Numbered from the stretch's first letter, positions 26,634 through 36,731 are shown. The stretch is DNA of 64,000 nucleotides from Arthrobacter sp. ZGTC412 (GCF_002929215.1 NZ_PJII01000002.1:62001-126000), one strand, 5' to 3'. Notes: a model not told the origin generated them from the letters alone. Translations and numbers: made by a program.

Positions 26634-26662
26634 AAAAAATTGGGGACGTACGACGGCGTCCC
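26634..26662 (-). terminator. intrinsic terminator or attenuator between infB and rbfA
   Basis: On the minus strand a stem GGGACG/CGTCCC (26657-26662 with 26643-26648) is followed by AATTTTTT (26634-26641) and a CTT-rich run, then the rbfA ribosome site. The layout is that of an intrinsic terminator placed directly before rbfA, so part of the infB transcript may stop here. Confidence 0.65.
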
Positions 26663-26722
26663 AAATGGACTGCGCGCACGTCTGGTTTTTGGCCACGCAC
26701 CCAACGTGAGTCACGAACGGAC

Positions 26723-26839
26723 CCGTTGGAATTTTCCGGCGGCCCGGGAGTGGCATCGGGCCTGCCGAAGCTGGGTGGCCGACGTCGTAAGACGTAGGCC
26801 ACCCAGCGTAGGGGCGGGGCCGCCGGAAAATTCCAACGG
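26723..26839. repeat. nested inverted-repeat element of 117 bp
   Basis: Perfect 23-bp arms (26723-26745 and 26817-26839, starting CCGTTGGAATTTTCC) enclose a second palindrome of 16-bp arms with one mismatch (26771-26786 and 26791-26806, loop GTAA). It fills most of the infB-rbfA gap and encodes nothing. It could be a small mobile-type palindromic repeat or a multi-stem transcript structure. Confidence 0.8.
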
Positions 26840-26859
26840 AACCCGCCCAAACGAACACG

Positions 26860-29778
26860 TTAGACGCGAGGCTTCTCACGCATCTCGAAGGTCTCGATGA
26901 TGTCGCCTTCGGTGATGTCGTTGTACGAACCAAGACCGATACCACACTCGAAGTCCGTGCGGACCTCAGTGGCGTCGTCCTTGAAGCGCTTGAGCGTCTC
27001 AACGGTGAGGTTGTCACCGATGATCTTGCCGTCGCGGCTGATGCGTGCCTTGGTGTTGCGTCGGATGATGCCCGAGCGGACGATCGAGCCTGCGATGTTT
27101 CCGAACTTGGAGGAACGGAAGACTTCGCGGACCTCGGCGGTGCCCAGCTGGACTTCTTCGTATTCCGGCTTGAGCATGCCCTTGAGCGCCATCTCGATGT
27201 CATCAATTGCCGCGTAGATGACGGAGTAGAAGCGCATGTCCACGCCTTCGCGGTCTGCCAGTTCGGCAACACGCTCGGCAGGCTTGACGTTGAAGCCGAT
27301 GATGACGGCGCTGTCGACCGTCGCCAGGTTGACGTCGTTCTGCGTGATGGCACCAACACCGCGGTGGATGACGCGCAGCTGCACGCCTTCGCCGACGTCG
27401 ATCTTGAGCAGGGCGTCTTCGAGGGCTTCCACGGCACCGGACACGTCACCCTTGAGGATGAGGTTGAGGGTGTCGATCTTGCCGTCGGCCACTGCCTGGT
27501 CGAAGTCTTCCAGGCTGATGCGCTTGCGGCGCTTGGCCAGGGCAGCGTTGCGGTCGGCCGCTTCACGTTTCTCGGCGATCTGGCGGGCGGTGCGCTCGTC
27601 AGCGGTCACGAAGAAGGTGTCGCCTGCACGCGGCACGTTGGACAGACCCAGCACCTGGACGGGGCGGGACGGGCCGGCCTCGGTCAGGGCGCTGCCGTCG
27701 TCGTCGAACATCGCACGGACGCGGCCGTGGGCCGTGCCTGCAACGATGGTGTCGCCGACGCGCAGCGAGCCGGACTGCACCAGGACGGTGGCCACGGAAC
27801 CGCGGCCCTTGTCGAGGTTGGCTTCGATGGCGATACCGCGAGCGTCCTTGTTCGGGTTGGCGCGCATGTCCAGGGCAGCGTCTGCGGTGAGCAGGACTGC
27901 CTCGAGCAGCTCGTCGATGTTGAGGTTCTGGCGGGCAGATACCTCCACGAACATGGTGTCGCCACCGTATTCTTCGGGAACCAGGCCGTACTCGGTCAGC
28001 TGGCCGCGGACCTTTTCCGGGTTGGCGCCTTCCTTGTCGATCTTGTTCACGGCCACCACGATCGGCACGTTGGCTGCCTGGGCGTGGTTGAGGGCTTCAA
28101 CGGTCTGGGGCATTACGCCGTCGTCCGCTGCGACCACCAGGATGGCGATGTCGGTGACCTTCGCACCACGGGCACGCATGGCGGTGAACGCCTCGTGGCC
28201 CGGAGTATCGATGAAGGTGATCTTCCGGTCCACATCCTCATGCGTGTGTGTGACCTGGTAGGCACCGATGTGCTGCGTGATGCCGCCGTGCTCGCCCGCC
28301 ATAACGTCGGACTTGCGGATGGCATCAAGCAGGCGCGTTTTACCGTGGTCCACGTGGCCCATAACGGTGACAACCGGAGGACGTGCCTCAAGGTCTTCGT
28401 CGCCTTCGGCTTCGAGCTCTGCTTCGAAGTCGATGTCGAAGGTGGAGAGCAGCTCGCGCTCCTCATCCTCCGGCGATACAACCTGGAGCTTGTAGCCAAG
28501 CTCCTCGCCCAGCAGCGCAAAGGTTTCCTCGTCCAGCGACTGCGTGGCCGTTGCCATTTCACCAAGGTGGAACAGCACGGTTACCAGTGCGGCGGGGTTT
28601 GCCTCGATCTTGTCAGCGAAGTCCGTGATGGACGAGCCGCGTCGGAGGCGGATCACAGTGTTGCCGTCACCGCGGGGTACGCTCACGCCACCCAGCGACG
28701 GGGCACTCATCTGCTCAAGTTCCTGGCGCTTTGCGCGCTTCGACTTGCGCTGCTTGCCACGTCCGGCGCCGCCCTTGCCGAAGGCACCCTGGGTGCCGCC
28801 GCGTCCGCGGCCGCCCTTGCCAAAGCCACCACCAGCGGGAGCACCGCCGCCTGCACCGGGACCACCGGTTCCGGGAGCGCCACCCGGGCGTCCCGGGCCG
28901 CGGCCGCCGGCACCCGGACGTCCGGCACCGGCCGGAGCCGGGCGTTCAGTGCGGTTGGGCATCATGCCTGGAGTAGGACGGTTTCCACCGGCACCACCGG
29001 CACCACCGGGACGCGGTGCACCGGGGCGCGGGCCGCCCGCACCTGCGGCGGGACGGGGCCCACCGGCGCCTGCAGCGGGACGGGGACCACCCGGACGGGG
29101 GCCGCCGGCACCTGCTGCGGGACGCGGACCGCCGGGACGGTCGCCGTCGGTACGGCTTCCACCCGCGCGGGGCATGCCCTGCGAAGTAGCGAAGGGGTTG
29201 TTGCCCGGACGGGGAGCGCGCTCACCGTCGCCGCCACGGCCGCGGGGCATGCCCTGCGAAGTAGCGAAGGGGTTGTTGCCCGGACGGGGACCGCCGGGAC
29301 GGGGAGCGGAACCGCCCTGTCCGCCGGAGCGGGTGGGTGCAGCCGGAGTCTCGGCCTTGGGGGCCGGCCGTGCACCGGGCTTCGCGCCGGTGGACGGAGC
29401 AGCGGGGGCAGCCGGAGCTGCCGGCACGCTGGCAGCAGGTGCTGCCGGTGCGGCAGGAGCGGCGGGTGCCGGTGCAGCCGGAGTTGCGGGGGCAGGTGCC
29501 TGCGCCGTCGGGGCCGGGGCCTTGGGCGCTGCCGGACCGGGAGCGGGGGTTGAAGGACGTGCCTCTGCCGCCGGGGCTGCTGCCTTGGGCGCGGCGGCCG
29601 GTGCTGATGCCTTGGCAGCAGCGTCGGGGAAGGCGTTGCGCAGTTTACGCACAACGGGGGCCTCAATGGTGGAAGAGGCGGAGCGAACGAATTCGCCCAG
29701 TTCCTGCAGCTTTGTCACTGCATCTTTGGAAGTAATACCGAGCTCTTTGGCGAGCTCGTGTACGCGGACCTTGGCCAC
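26860..29778 (-). CDS. infB: translation initiation factor IF-2
   Basis: IF-2 is the GTPase that brings initiator tRNA to the 30S subunit. The GTG at 29776-29778 with AGGAG just upstream gives 972 residues beginning [21 protein letters not shown]. Residues about 60-340 are a low-complexity Ala/Pro/Gly/Arg linker typical of actinobacteria, containing a 25-residue tandem repeat ([14 protein letters not shown] twice). The G domain has [30 protein letters not shown] and NKIDKEGA. Beta-barrel domains follow and it ends MREKPRV. It lies downstream of ylxR in the rimP-nusA-ylxR-infB order. Confidence 0.97.
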   Translation of the reverse strand: MAKVRVHELAKELGITSKDAVTKLQELGEFVRSASSTIEAPVVRKLRNAFPDAAAKASAPAAAPKAAAPAAEARPSTPAPGPAAPKAPAPTAQAPAPATPAAPAPAAPAAPAAPAASVPAAPAAPAAPSTGAKPGARPAPKAETPAAPTRSGGQGGSAPRPGGPRPGNNPFATSQGMPRGRGGDGERAPRPGNNPFATSQGMPRAGGSRTDGDRPGGPRPAAGAGGPRPGGPRPAAGAGGPRPAAGAGGPRPGAPRPGGAGGAGGNRPTPGMMPNRTERPAPAGAGRPGAGGRGPGRPGGAPGTGGPGAGGGAPAGGGFGKGGRGRGGTQGAFGKGGAGRGKQRKSKRAKRQELEQMSAPSLGGVSVPRGDGNTVIRLRRGSSITDFADKIEANPAALVTVLFHLGEMATATQSLDEETFALLGEELGYKLQVVSPEDEERELLSTFDIDFEAELEAEGDEDLEARPPVVTVMGHVDHGKTRLLDAIRKSDVMAGEHGGITQHIGAYQVTHTHEDVDRKITFIDTPGHEAFTAMRARGAKVTDIAILVVAADDGVMPQTVEALNHAQAANVPIVVAVNKIDKEGANPEKVRGQLTEYGLVPEEYGGDTMFVEVSARQNLNIDELLEAVLLTADAALDMRANPNKDARGIAIEANLDKGRGSVATVLVQSGSLRVGDTIVAGTAHGRVRAMFDDDGSALTEAGPSRPVQVLGLSNVPRAGDTFFVTADERTARQIAEKREAADRNAALAKRRKRISLEDFDQAVADGKIDTLNLILKGDVSGAVEALEDALLKIDVGEGVQLRVIHRGVGAITQNDVNLATVDSAVIIGFNVKPAERVAELADREGVDMRFYSVIYAAIDDIEMALKGMLKPEYEEVQLGTAEVREVFRSSKFGNIAGSIVRSGIIRRNTKARISRDGKIIGDNLTVETLKRFKDDATEVRTDFECGIGLGSYNDITEGDIIETFEMREKPRV
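29166..29290. repeat. in-frame 75-bp tandem duplication within infB
   Basis: A 50-bp sequence at 29166-29215 is repeated identically at 29241-29290. The period is 75 bp, exactly 25 codons, so the repeat keeps the reading frame in the IF-2 linker. The identity at DNA level suggests a recent duplication or gene conversion. Confidence 0.9.
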
Positions 29779-29931
29779 ATTTCTCCTGTTCTCGGTCCGC
29801 ACCGAGCCAGGCACGAACCGTCTACTTCTTACTGCGGGCCCAAGCCGCGAATACTGCAGTAGGGCCCATTGCAGAGCGCAACAAAGTTGTCATCGTTGCG
29901 CACTCATCGGTGAAAACTCATCGGGTTTCCA

Positions 29932-30267
29932 TCAGATTTCTGACCCGCTTTCAGGTTGGACGATTGGTGTTGCAGTTGCCGTGGCTGCAACGCTCGCTCC
30001 CGACTTGATCCAGTGTTCGACGGCGGCCGTTCCGGATGCGCCCGCAAGGGCACGTCCGAAAGCCCGCCGTTTAATAGCCAGAGCCAGGCACGATTCGCTG
30101 GGGTGCAGCCATGCACCCCGGCCAGCCATCCGGCGTCGTTCATCCACCAGGACAGCGGTTGATCCGCTGCCTTCGGCGACGAGCCGGAGTAATTCATGCC
30201 GCTTGCCCTTCTTCCGGCAGCCGATGCAGGTACGTTCCGGTTGATTCCCGTTGGAAAGCACTGCCAC
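29932..30267 (-). CDS. ylxR: YlxR family RNA-binding protein
   Basis: A 111-residue basic protein of the YlxR/DUF448 family found between nusA and infB. The hallmark ERTCIGCRKKGKRHELLRLV (about 11-30) and GRGAWLHPSESCLALAIKRRAFGRAL (about 50-75) are both present. Family members bind RNA, and roles in transcription or RNase P modulation have been proposed elsewhere. The start is GTG at 30265-30267. The gap of about 150 bp to infB holds no gene. Confidence 0.93.
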   Translation of the reverse strand: MAVLSNGNQPERTCIGCRKKGKRHELLRLVAEGSGSTAVLVDERRRMAGRGAWLHPSESCLALAIKRRAFGRALAGASGTAAVEHWIKSGASVAATATATPIVQPESGSEI

Positions 30268-30382
30268 GGTTATCTTCCTGACGTTTATATCTGCTGGCCC
30301 TGCAAGGCCTTACCTCCGCATTCTCAGCGAAGGGGGCACGCACGGGGCGCACAACTGCCGGCCGTTGGGCGCGGCCTTTTCT

Positions 30383-30388
30383 ATTCTA
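30383..30388 (-). promoter_or_regulatory. possible -10 element for ylxR-infB
   Basis: TAGAAT on the minus strand lies about 116 nt upstream of the ylxR start in the 189-bp gap after nusA. The -35 is poor, so this is a weak prediction. It would give infB a promoter besides the rimP-nusA read-through. Confidence 0.3.
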
Positions 30389-30456
30389 GCCCCTCCGGGC
30401 CGTTCTGCCCGAAACCACAGTGCGGTTCCGGCGTGGCCCACCCCTAACGGGCGGAG

Positions 30457-31437
30457 CTAGTTTTCGCGCGCGGTTGCGGCGTCGGAAACGATGTCGATGC
30501 GCCAGCCGGTGAGCTTGGCCGCCAGGCGGGCGTTCTGGCCCTCCTTGCCGATGGCCAGAGACAGCTGGTAATCGGGGACCACCACGCGGGCGGAACGGGT
30601 GGCCTCATCGGTAATCGTGACCGAATTCACCCGGGACGGGGACAACGCACTGGCAATGAACGTCGCGGGGTTCTCGCTGAAATCGACGATGTCGATCTTT
30701 TCGTCATTCAATTCAGTCATTACTGCTCGGACGCGTGAGCCCATTTCGCCGATGCACGCGCCCTTGGCGTTAATGCCGGGGGCGTTTGCCTTGACGGCGA
30801 TCTTGGTGCGGTGGCCTGCTTCCCGGGCCAGCGCGACGATCTCGACGGAGCGGTCGGCGATTTCCGGTACTTCCAGTTCGAAGAGTTTCCGGACCAGTCC
30901 CGGATGCGACCTCGACAGCGTGACGGACGGGCCCTTGGAGCCGCGGTGGACGTCGATGACCAGGGCACGGAGGCGGTTGCCGTGGATGTACTTCTCCCCC
31001 GGCACCTGTTCGGGCGGCGGCAGGAGTGCTTCAACGGCGCCCAGGTTGACCTGGACCATGTGCGGGTTGTGTCCCTGCTGGATGGTGCCGGCCACGAGTT
31101 CGCCCTCGCGGCCCTTAAACTCGCCCAGAACGTTGTCGTCCTCGACGTCGCGCAGCCGCTGCAGGATGATCTGGCGGGCGGTGCTGGCAGCGATGCGGCC
31201 GAACCCTTCCGGGGTATCCTCGAACTCGCCGATGGGGGCGCCGTCGTCGTCGATTTCCACGGCCCAGATGGTCACGTGGCCGCTCTTGCGGTCCAGTTCC
31301 GCGCGGGCCTTTTCGAAGGCGCCGGGAGACTTGTGGTAAGCCACCAGGAGCGCCTGCTCGATGGTGGGGATCAGGAGGTCCAGCGGGATTTCACGCTCAC
31401 GCTCCAGAAGTCTCAGTGCGCTCATGTCAATATCCAT
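30457..31437 (-). CDS. nusA: transcription termination/antitermination protein NusA
   Basis: NusA binds RNA polymerase and modulates pausing, termination and antitermination. The 326-residue protein has the N-terminal domain starting [17 protein letters not shown], an S1 domain (about 110-180, [34 protein letters not shown] in part), and two KH domains (around [18 protein letters not shown] and [23 protein letters not shown]). It lacks the acidic C-terminal repeats of E. coli NusA, as usual in actinobacteria. Its start overlaps the rimP stop by one base. Confidence 0.96.
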   Translation of the reverse strand: MDIDMSALRLLEREREIPLDLLIPTIEQALLVAYHKSPGAFEKARAELDRKSGHVTIWAVEIDDDGAPIGEFEDTPEGFGRIAASTARQIILQRLRDVEDDNVLGEFKGREGELVAGTIQQGHNPHMVQVNLGAVEALLPPPEQVPGEKYIHGNRLRALVIDVHRGSKGPSVTLSRSHPGLVRKLFELEVPEIADRSVEIVALAREAGHRTKIAVKANAPGINAKGACIGEMGSRVRAVMTELNDEKIDIVDFSENPATFIASALSPSRVNSVTITDEATRSARVVVPDYQLSLAIGKEGQNARLAAKLTGWRIDIVSDAATAREN

Positions 31438-32045
31438 CAGGCCTCCTCAGAAGGTCCATTGTGTTCAGTTTCCAGACCGTCCCCGTTGAGGTGGCTGAAT
31501 TCGATCTCGACTTTTCCGTTGCGGATCCTGTCGAAAGGAAGCTTGATGGGATCGCCCTGCTTGGGCTTCATCCCCTTTTTAACGGCGATTTCGGGCACGA
31601 TCATCACACCGCCGTCATCCACCGCCTGGATGCGGCCCATGAGGTTGTCGCCCTGGACAACGTTGACTTTCACCATCCGGCCCTTGGCGCGGTGCCAGTG
31701 GCGCGGCTCAGTCAGCGGCCGGCCGACACCGGGCGAGGAGACCTCAAGGTCGTAAGGACGGCCGTCGTCGTCGGGATCGTTGTCCAGCACGTCGGAAAGC
31801 ACCTTGGAGATGTCAGCAATGACGTCAAGGCTTACCCCGCCGGTTTCCTCCTGGGGAAGGTCCACCACAACGTGGACCACCCGGTGGGAACCGGGGATGA
31901 TGGCGACGTCCTCAAGGTACAGGCGATTGGCTTGGACCGGGGGTTCAAGGAGTGCCCTGAGCCGTGCAGCTTCCGGATTGTGTGCGGCCTCAGCCTTACC
32001 CGTAGCGGTCTGGTCTGATGAAGCTGTGGCTTCTGCATTGCTCAC
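31437..32045 (-). CDS. rimP: ribosome maturation factor RimP
   Basis: RimP assists 30S assembly. The 202-residue protein has the family core [22 protein letters not shown] and the signature [29 protein letters not shown] in the middle, with a C-terminal SH3-like domain. About 35 N-terminal residues are a polar extension. It heads the rimP-nusA-ylxR-infB operon and is divergent from the ferritin-like gene. Confidence 0.95.
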   Translation of the reverse strand: MSNAEATASSDQTATGKAEAAHNPEAARLRALLEPPVQANRLYLEDVAIIPGSHRVVHVVVDLPQEETGGVSLDVIADISKVLSDVLDNDPDDDGRPYDLEVSSPGVGRPLTEPRHWHRAKGRMVKVNVVQGDNLMGRIQAVDDGGVMIVPEIAVKKGMKPKQGDPIKLPFDRIRNGKVEIEFSHLNGDGLETEHNGPSEEA

Positions 32046-32150
32046 GATGCCGGCCGCCTCCCGATAGATGATGTTGTGTGTACTAGCGTAGCTATTTTAG
32101 CGGTTCATTGGTGCACGGAGTCCCCCCTCGGCGTGACACCATGGTCTGTT

Positions 32151-33335
32151 GTGAAAGACGCCAACCAGGAAGACCGCCCGCGGATGTCCTATTTCCGGTA
32201 CGCCGTCTTTTCGCTCACGGCCCTCCTCGTCCTGAGCCTGGGTTTCGCACTGATCCCGCCTGAACCGCCTGCACCTGCGGAACCGCCGTTCTCCGAACAG
32301 GCGCGCGCTGCCGCCTTGGAAGAGGCTCTGCGGCTCCGTTCGGCCGGGCTGGAACTCGGCGCCGCCGGAGGGAATGTTGCTGCCGGCGGGACTGCGGCGG
32401 CCCCGCTGGACCAGGTTGTGACGTTGCTGACCTTCCAGGCCCGGGCGCTGCTGCTTCCGGACAGTCCGGCTTCCCCTGGGGCTACGGCGTCAGCGACGGC
32501 GTCGGCGTCGGCGTCGCTTTCAGTCGGTGCCCCGCCTTCAGCTGCTCCCCCGTCGTCGAGCGCTCCTGCCGGGGTGACGATGGCCGGGTTGGCCGCCGCC
32601 CTCGCGGCCAGCGGGCAGCAACGCCTGAAGGACGCGGAAACGGCCGACGGCAGCATCGCGCGCCTGCTGGCCGGCGCCGGCACGGCGCAGCTGCTGGCAG
32701 CGGAACAGCTTGGGGCGCAAGCTTCACCATCCCAGGGCGACCAGCGGCAGGAGGGCACAGCACAGGACGGGACGGCACGCACGCCCGGCGCGACGGACCC
32801 GGCAGCGGCGTCCGCTTGCCCGTCCACTCCGGCCGGGCAGGCCGGCGCGGACGCGTCCGCGGACGCCGACGCCGCTGAGGCCAACGCGAACGAGAACGGC
32901 ATTAGCGTGGGGAGCGCCCTTGTAGCCGCGGCTGAGGCGGAACTGGAGACGGTGTACGGGTACCAGGCCGCCCTCACCCGCCTTCCCCCGGAAGGGGCAC
33001 GCGCGGCGTCGAACTTCCTGAAACAGCACCAGGACCTCGCTGATCAGGCCACAATGTTCAGCCTGCTGCACTGCGGGGTCCCGGCTCCGCAGCCACCCGG
33101 GTACGTCCTGGACCAGGTGTTCCTGGACGCTCCGGTGGCAGGACTTGCCCGGCTGGAGGCCGACACCTTGCCGGCCTACGGGGACATTGTGGCAGTTACC
33201 GACGGCAGAACGCGGGCCTGGGCCCTGTCAGCGCTGGAGGAAGCAGCCCGCCGTGCACAGCACTGGGGCGCGGATCCGCACCCCCTTCCGGGCCTTGTCC
33301 TGGACGAACGGCAGCTTCCGCAACTGCCGGAATAG
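32151..33335 (+). CDS. membrane-anchored DUF4439 (ferritin-like) protein
   Basis: I chose the GTG at 32151 (about 394 residues); the ATG at 32184 is equally possible. A basic N-terminus precedes one hydrophobic helix (about residues 18-34) with no lipobox Cys, so it is probably membrane-anchored with an external Ala/Pro-rich domain. The C-terminal 130 residues (VGSALVAAAEAELETVYGYQAAL, FLKQHQDLADQATMF, and the ALSALEEAARRAQHW helix) look like the DUF4439 four-helix ferritin-like module. Residues about 95-270 are low complexity. Metal-binding function is not shown. Confidence 0.75.
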   Translation: MKDANQEDRPRMSYFRYAVFSLTALLVLSLGFALIPPEPPAPAEPPFSEQARAAALEEALRLRSAGLELGAAGGNVAAGGTAAAPLDQVVTLLTFQARALLLPDSPASPGATASATASASASLSVGAPPSAAPPSSSAPAGVTMAGLAAALAASGQQRLKDAETADGSIARLLAGAGTAQLLAAEQLGAQASPSQGDQRQEGTAQDGTARTPGATDPAAASACPSTPAGQAGADASADADAAEANANENGISVGSALVAAAEAELETVYGYQAALTRLPPEGARAASNFLKQHQDLADQATMFSLLHCGVPAPQPPGYVLDQVFLDAPVAGLARLEADTLPAYGDIVAVTDGRTRAWALSALEEAARRAQHWGADPHPLPGLVLDERQLPQLPE

Positions 33336-33433
33336 GGCAGCATGGCCCCGACGGGCTGTCCTGGGACCGGCCCAGGGCAGCCCGGAGTTGCTGGTGCTGG
33401 CGGGTCCGCCGCACCGGGTGGTTTGCTGGAGGG

Positions 33434-34162
33434 ATGGACGCCGCCCCCGCACCCTCCTTCCATGAGAACGAACCGCACGCCAACGACGTTGCGCAGCGGC
33501 TGAACTGGCTGCGGGCAGGCGTCCTTGGTGCCAATGACGGCATTGTCTCGGTGGCGGCCATCGTTGTAGGTGTAGCCGGGGCCACCGCCGCAACCGGGCC
33601 GATACTGACGGCAGGAGCTGCGGGCCTGGTGGGCGGAGCCGTGTCCATGGCGCTGGGCGAATACGTCTCCGTCAGCAGCCAAAGTGACAGCCAGCGGGCC
33701 CTGATAGAGAAGGAACGCCGTGAACTGGCGGAAGAACCGGAAGAGGAACTTGCGGAGCTGACTGCCCTCTACCTGGCCAAGGGCCTCAGCCCGCACACAG
33801 CCGGCAAAGTAGCTGAGGAACTCACAGCGCACGACGCACTGGCCGCTCACCTGTCCGCCGAGCTCAACATCGACGAGACGGGCATTGTCAGCCCTTGGCA
33901 TGCGGCCTTTGCCTCTGCCATCGCTTTTATCACCGGCGCCATCCTCCCCATGCTGGCAATCCTGCTCCCACCACCGGAGATCCGGGTCCCCGTCACCTTC
34001 GCCGCGGTTCTCCTTGCCCTGGCAATGACGGGTGCGCTGGGGGCTTGGATCGGCGGTGGCTCCAAAGCCCGGGCAGCAGTCCGTGTGGTAGCAGGCGGAG
34101 CCCTTGCGCTCGCCGCTACCTTCAGCGTTGGCAACCTGCTCGGGGCCACGGGCGTGTTCTAA
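33434..34162 (+). CDS. VIT family Fe/Mn transporter
   Basis: This 242-residue membrane protein of the VIT1/CCC1 family has LRAGVLGANDGIVSVAAIVVGVAGA (first helix motif), GLVGGAVSMALGEYVSVSSQSDSQRALIEKERREL (second helix and the cytoplasmic metal-binding Glu-rich segment), and three further helices in the C-terminal 90 residues. The family moves Fe2+ or Mn2+ out of the cytoplasm into vacuoles or across membranes. It follows the ferritin-like gene by ~100 bp, which hints at a shared iron role, but that is inference. Confidence 0.9.
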   Translation: MDAAPAPSFHENEPHANDVAQRLNWLRAGVLGANDGIVSVAAIVVGVAGATAATGPILTAGAAGLVGGAVSMALGEYVSVSSQSDSQRALIEKERRELAEEPEEELAELTALYLAKGLSPHTAGKVAEELTAHDALAAHLSAELNIDETGIVSPWHAAFASAIAFITGAILPMLAILLPPPEIRVPVTFAAVLLALAMTGALGAWIGGGSKARAAVRVVAGGALALAATFSVGNLLGATGVF

Positions 34163-34211
34163 CGAAGCATCCTGCCACGCTGGCCGCTCCCCTGCCCCTA
34201 CGCTGGAACTG

Positions 34212-35273
34212 ATGAGCGAACCGGCGGCAGTACCAATCCCACCCGACCTCACTGCTCGGTACAGCCGCAGCAGCGCAGGCCGGGCCTGGCTGGCATCCCT
34301 GCCGGGCCTTATCCAGAGCCGGCTGGACAACTGGAAGCTGACGCCGGACCTGCCCCGCGGCTCCCTGCCTTGGAACGGCCATGGCGGGGTGGTCATCCCG
34401 GTGCAGCAGGAGGACGGCACTCCGGCTGCCCTCAAAATCGCTTTCCCGCATGACGAAGCCAGGGTTGAGCGGCACGCCCTTGCCTTGTGGCAGGGACGGG
34501 GGGCGGTGGCGCTGTTGGCGTCCGATGCGGGTACCTGCGCCATGCTTTTGGAAAGGCTCGACGGCGAACGCTCACTCGCCGCTGTCCCCATGGAGGACGC
34601 CGTGGAGGTCTGGGGAGGCCTGGTGCGGCAGCTTAGCCTCAACCCCGATGACCGGCCGCAGTGGCAGGAGTTCGAACACATCGCCGCGCGGGCAGAGCAA
34701 TGGAGTGATGACCTGCCCGTGGAATGGGAACAGCTGGGGCGTCCCTTCCCGCGCTGGCTGCTCGAGGCAGCCCTTGAGGTGTGCCAAACCCGCGGGGCGG
34801 TGGGCCGGCGTGCGGCACGCGATGTCCTGGTCCATGCGGACCTGCATTTCCTCAATGTCCTGGCCAGGCCATCTGCGTCCGCACGGACAAGCCTTCCATC
34901 CCCGCCGGCACTTCGGACGGCGGCAGGCTTCGCCGCCATCGACCCGCAGCCCATGATCGGCGAGCCGGAGTTTGCAGTGGCTCCGCTGTTGTGGAACCGC
35001 CTTTCGGACTTGCCTGTGAACGACAGCGGAGCCGGCCTGCGGCGGCGCTGCTCTGATTTCAGCTCTGCTGCCGGCCTGGACCCGGAGGTTGCACGGCAAT
35101 GGGGCATCGCCCGGGAAGTGGAGAACGCCCTCGCTTACGCGGGAAAGCCGGACCATCGAGGCGACCTCGAGCGGTCCCTGTGGGTGGCCAGCACTTTGGC
35201 TGGCCGAACCCTTGACGGGCTACCGTCAGCACATCGCCTGCCAGAACCGGGAGAGGCTATCGGGGCGCGCTGA
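34212..35273 (+). CDS. aminoglycoside 6-phosphotransferase-like kinase
   Basis: A 353-residue protein of the streptomycin-6-kinase/hydroxyurea-kinase group. It has the nucleotide-site region (GGVVIPVQQEDGTPAALKIAFP, with the Lys), the Brenner motif VHADLHFLNVL near residue 207 (catalytic Asp), and the DPQPMIGEPEFAVAPLLWNR motif that carries a second metal-binding Asp. The ATG at 34212 is chosen since the family core starts soon after. A resistance role is possible but unproven; many soil actinobacteria carry such chromosomal kinases with unknown substrates. Confidence 0.82.
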   Translation: MSEPAAVPIPPDLTARYSRSSAGRAWLASLPGLIQSRLDNWKLTPDLPRGSLPWNGHGGVVIPVQQEDGTPAALKIAFPHDEARVERHALALWQGRGAVALLASDAGTCAMLLERLDGERSLAAVPMEDAVEVWGGLVRQLSLNPDDRPQWQEFEHIAARAEQWSDDLPVEWEQLGRPFPRWLLEAALEVCQTRGAVGRRAARDVLVHADLHFLNVLARPSASARTSLPSPPALRTAAGFAAIDPQPMIGEPEFAVAPLLWNRLSDLPVNDSGAGLRRRCSDFSSAAGLDPEVARQWGIAREVENALAYAGKPDHRGDLERSLWVASTLAGRTLDGLPSAHRLPEPGEAIGAR

Positions 35274-35295
35274 CACTTGACTTTCCCCGTGGCAG

Positions 35296-36687
35296 TCAGG
35301 TTCCCCGCACGGCGGCAAGGGCGGATCCGACTGCCGCCACGGCGGTGCGCACTTCGTCCGCTGCCGTTTGCCAGTTGCTGACGGAAATACGCAGGATGTC
35401 CCGGTCCTGCCAGCGGGAGCCGGACATCCATACCCTGCCGTCCGCGATGATGTGTGCTGTCACGGCACGGGTCGTGGCGTCGTCGCCGAACGCCGCGCAC
35501 ACCTGTGTGTAGCCGACGTCGTTCAGGACCTCCACGCCGTCGATTCCTGCCAGCCCTCCCGCAATCTCCGAGGCCGCGGCCACAAGCCCCCGCACTTGGG
35601 CTGCCACGCCGTCGCTGCCCAGGCTCTTCAGTGCCGCCCATACGGGCACACCCCGGGCCCGGCGGGACAACTCCGGCACTTTTTCGAAGGGGTCACCCGG
35701 GCCCTCGGCGTCCTGAATGAGGTAACTGGTGTGCAGGCCCATGGCCGCGCGGAGAGCCGATGCGTCGCGGACAATGGCAATACCGCAGTCGTACGGCACG
35801 TTCAGCGTCTTGTGCGCGTCAGTTGCCCACGAGTCAGCGTCCTCGTAGCCGCCTGTCAGGTCCCGAAGTTCGGGCACCGCCGCAGCCCAGAGTCCGAAAG
35901 CACCGTCGATGTGGACCCACGCGCCGTGCTTCCCGGCGATGCGAATGGCTTGGGGGAAGGGGTCAAAAGCCCCGGAGTGAAGGTTTCCTGCCTGCAGGCA
36001 GACCAGAGCCGGCCCGGAACTTCCAGCCAGCGCCGCCTCAAGGGCTGCAGGAATCAACCGCCCCTGATCGTCAGCATCAACCACCACCGGCCTTCCCAGC
36101 CCAAGATACCGGAGGGCAAGGTCCACGGTATCGTGCCGTTCCCGGCCCACAAAGCATCTGATTCGAGGTGCCGCGCTCAGCCCGTCCCGGTCCAGGTCCC
36201 ACCCGGCGTCGGCGAGAAGCCGCCACCGGCCTGCTGCCAGCCCCGTGAAGTTGGCCATGGTTGCTCCGGTGACGAAGCCGACGTCGGACTCCGGGGGAAG
36301 ACCCAGCAGCTCCAGCAGCCAGGCCCCTGCACTTTCCTCTATGGCCGCCATTGCGGGGGTGGCGTAGCGGAGGCCGGCGTTCTGGTCCCAGGCGCTCACC
36401 AGCCAATCAGAGGCAAGCGCAGCGGGCAGCGTTCCGCCGATCACCCAGCCGAAGAAGCGGCCGGATGGCATGGCCATGAGCCCCGGCTCGGCTGTTCGGG
36501 CCAGGAGGTCAACGACGTCCTCGGCAGGCATGCCGGAGGTGGGCAGCGGCCCCCCGAAAGCACCCGTGAGGTCCTGGGCGGGCAGTCGCGGGCCGACGGG
36601 CCTGTCAGGCATGCTGCGCAGCCAGTTCCCGGCGTGCACTGCCGCGGCAGCTAAAGCTCGGGCGTACTCGTCTTCACCGTGTGGCAT
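35296..36687 (-). CDS. PLP-dependent decarboxylase (aromatic-L-amino-acid decarboxylase-like)
   Basis: The 463-residue group II decarboxylase has the PLP Lys in SWATDAHKTLNVPYDCGIAIV near residue 293. Other landmarks are VTGATMANFTGLAAGRW, HVDGAFGLWAAA and a C-terminal RISVSNWQTAADEVRTAVAAV. Substrate is probably an aromatic or related amino acid; sequence alone does not decide, and an aminotransferase-like or lyase-like reaction is possible. It is convergent with the kinase gene. No obvious pathway partner is adjacent. Confidence 0.82.
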   Translation of the reverse strand: MPHGEDEYARALAAAAVHAGNWLRSMPDRPVGPRLPAQDLTGAFGGPLPTSGMPAEDVVDLLARTAEPGLMAMPSGRFFGWVIGGTLPAALASDWLVSAWDQNAGLRYATPAMAAIEESAGAWLLELLGLPPESDVGFVTGATMANFTGLAAGRWRLLADAGWDLDRDGLSAAPRIRCFVGRERHDTVDLALRYLGLGRPVVVDADDQGRLIPAALEAALAGSSGPALVCLQAGNLHSGAFDPFPQAIRIAGKHGAWVHIDGAFGLWAAAVPELRDLTGGYEDADSWATDAHKTLNVPYDCGIAIVRDASALRAAMGLHTSYLIQDAEGPGDPFEKVPELSRRARGVPVWAALKSLGSDGVAAQVRGLVAAASEIAGGLAGIDGVEVLNDVGYTQVCAAFGDDATTRAVTAHIIADGRVWMSGSRWQDRDILRISVSNWQTAADEVRTAVAAVGSALAAVRGT

Positions 36688-36731
36688 AGCTGCATGCTAC
36701 GCCCCGCGTTTGACGGCCACGAGGCCCTCTT

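Noticed and set aside
28544-30244. Plus-strand open frame of 566 codons antisense to infB
   Set aside because: It mirrors the repetitive Gly/Pro/Ala linker of IF-2 in the opposite frame and has no independent start signal.
33176-35107. Long open frame on the minus strand across the VIT and kinase genes
   Set aside because: It is antisense to well-supported genes, rich in Arg/Ser/Pro as expected from a GC-rich shadow frame, and has no recognisable domain.
34212-35273. Acquired antibiotic-resistance gene
   Set aside because: The kinase has normal codon use, no mobile element nearby and no evidence of substrate; chromosomal relatives are common, so I list it only as a kinase family member.
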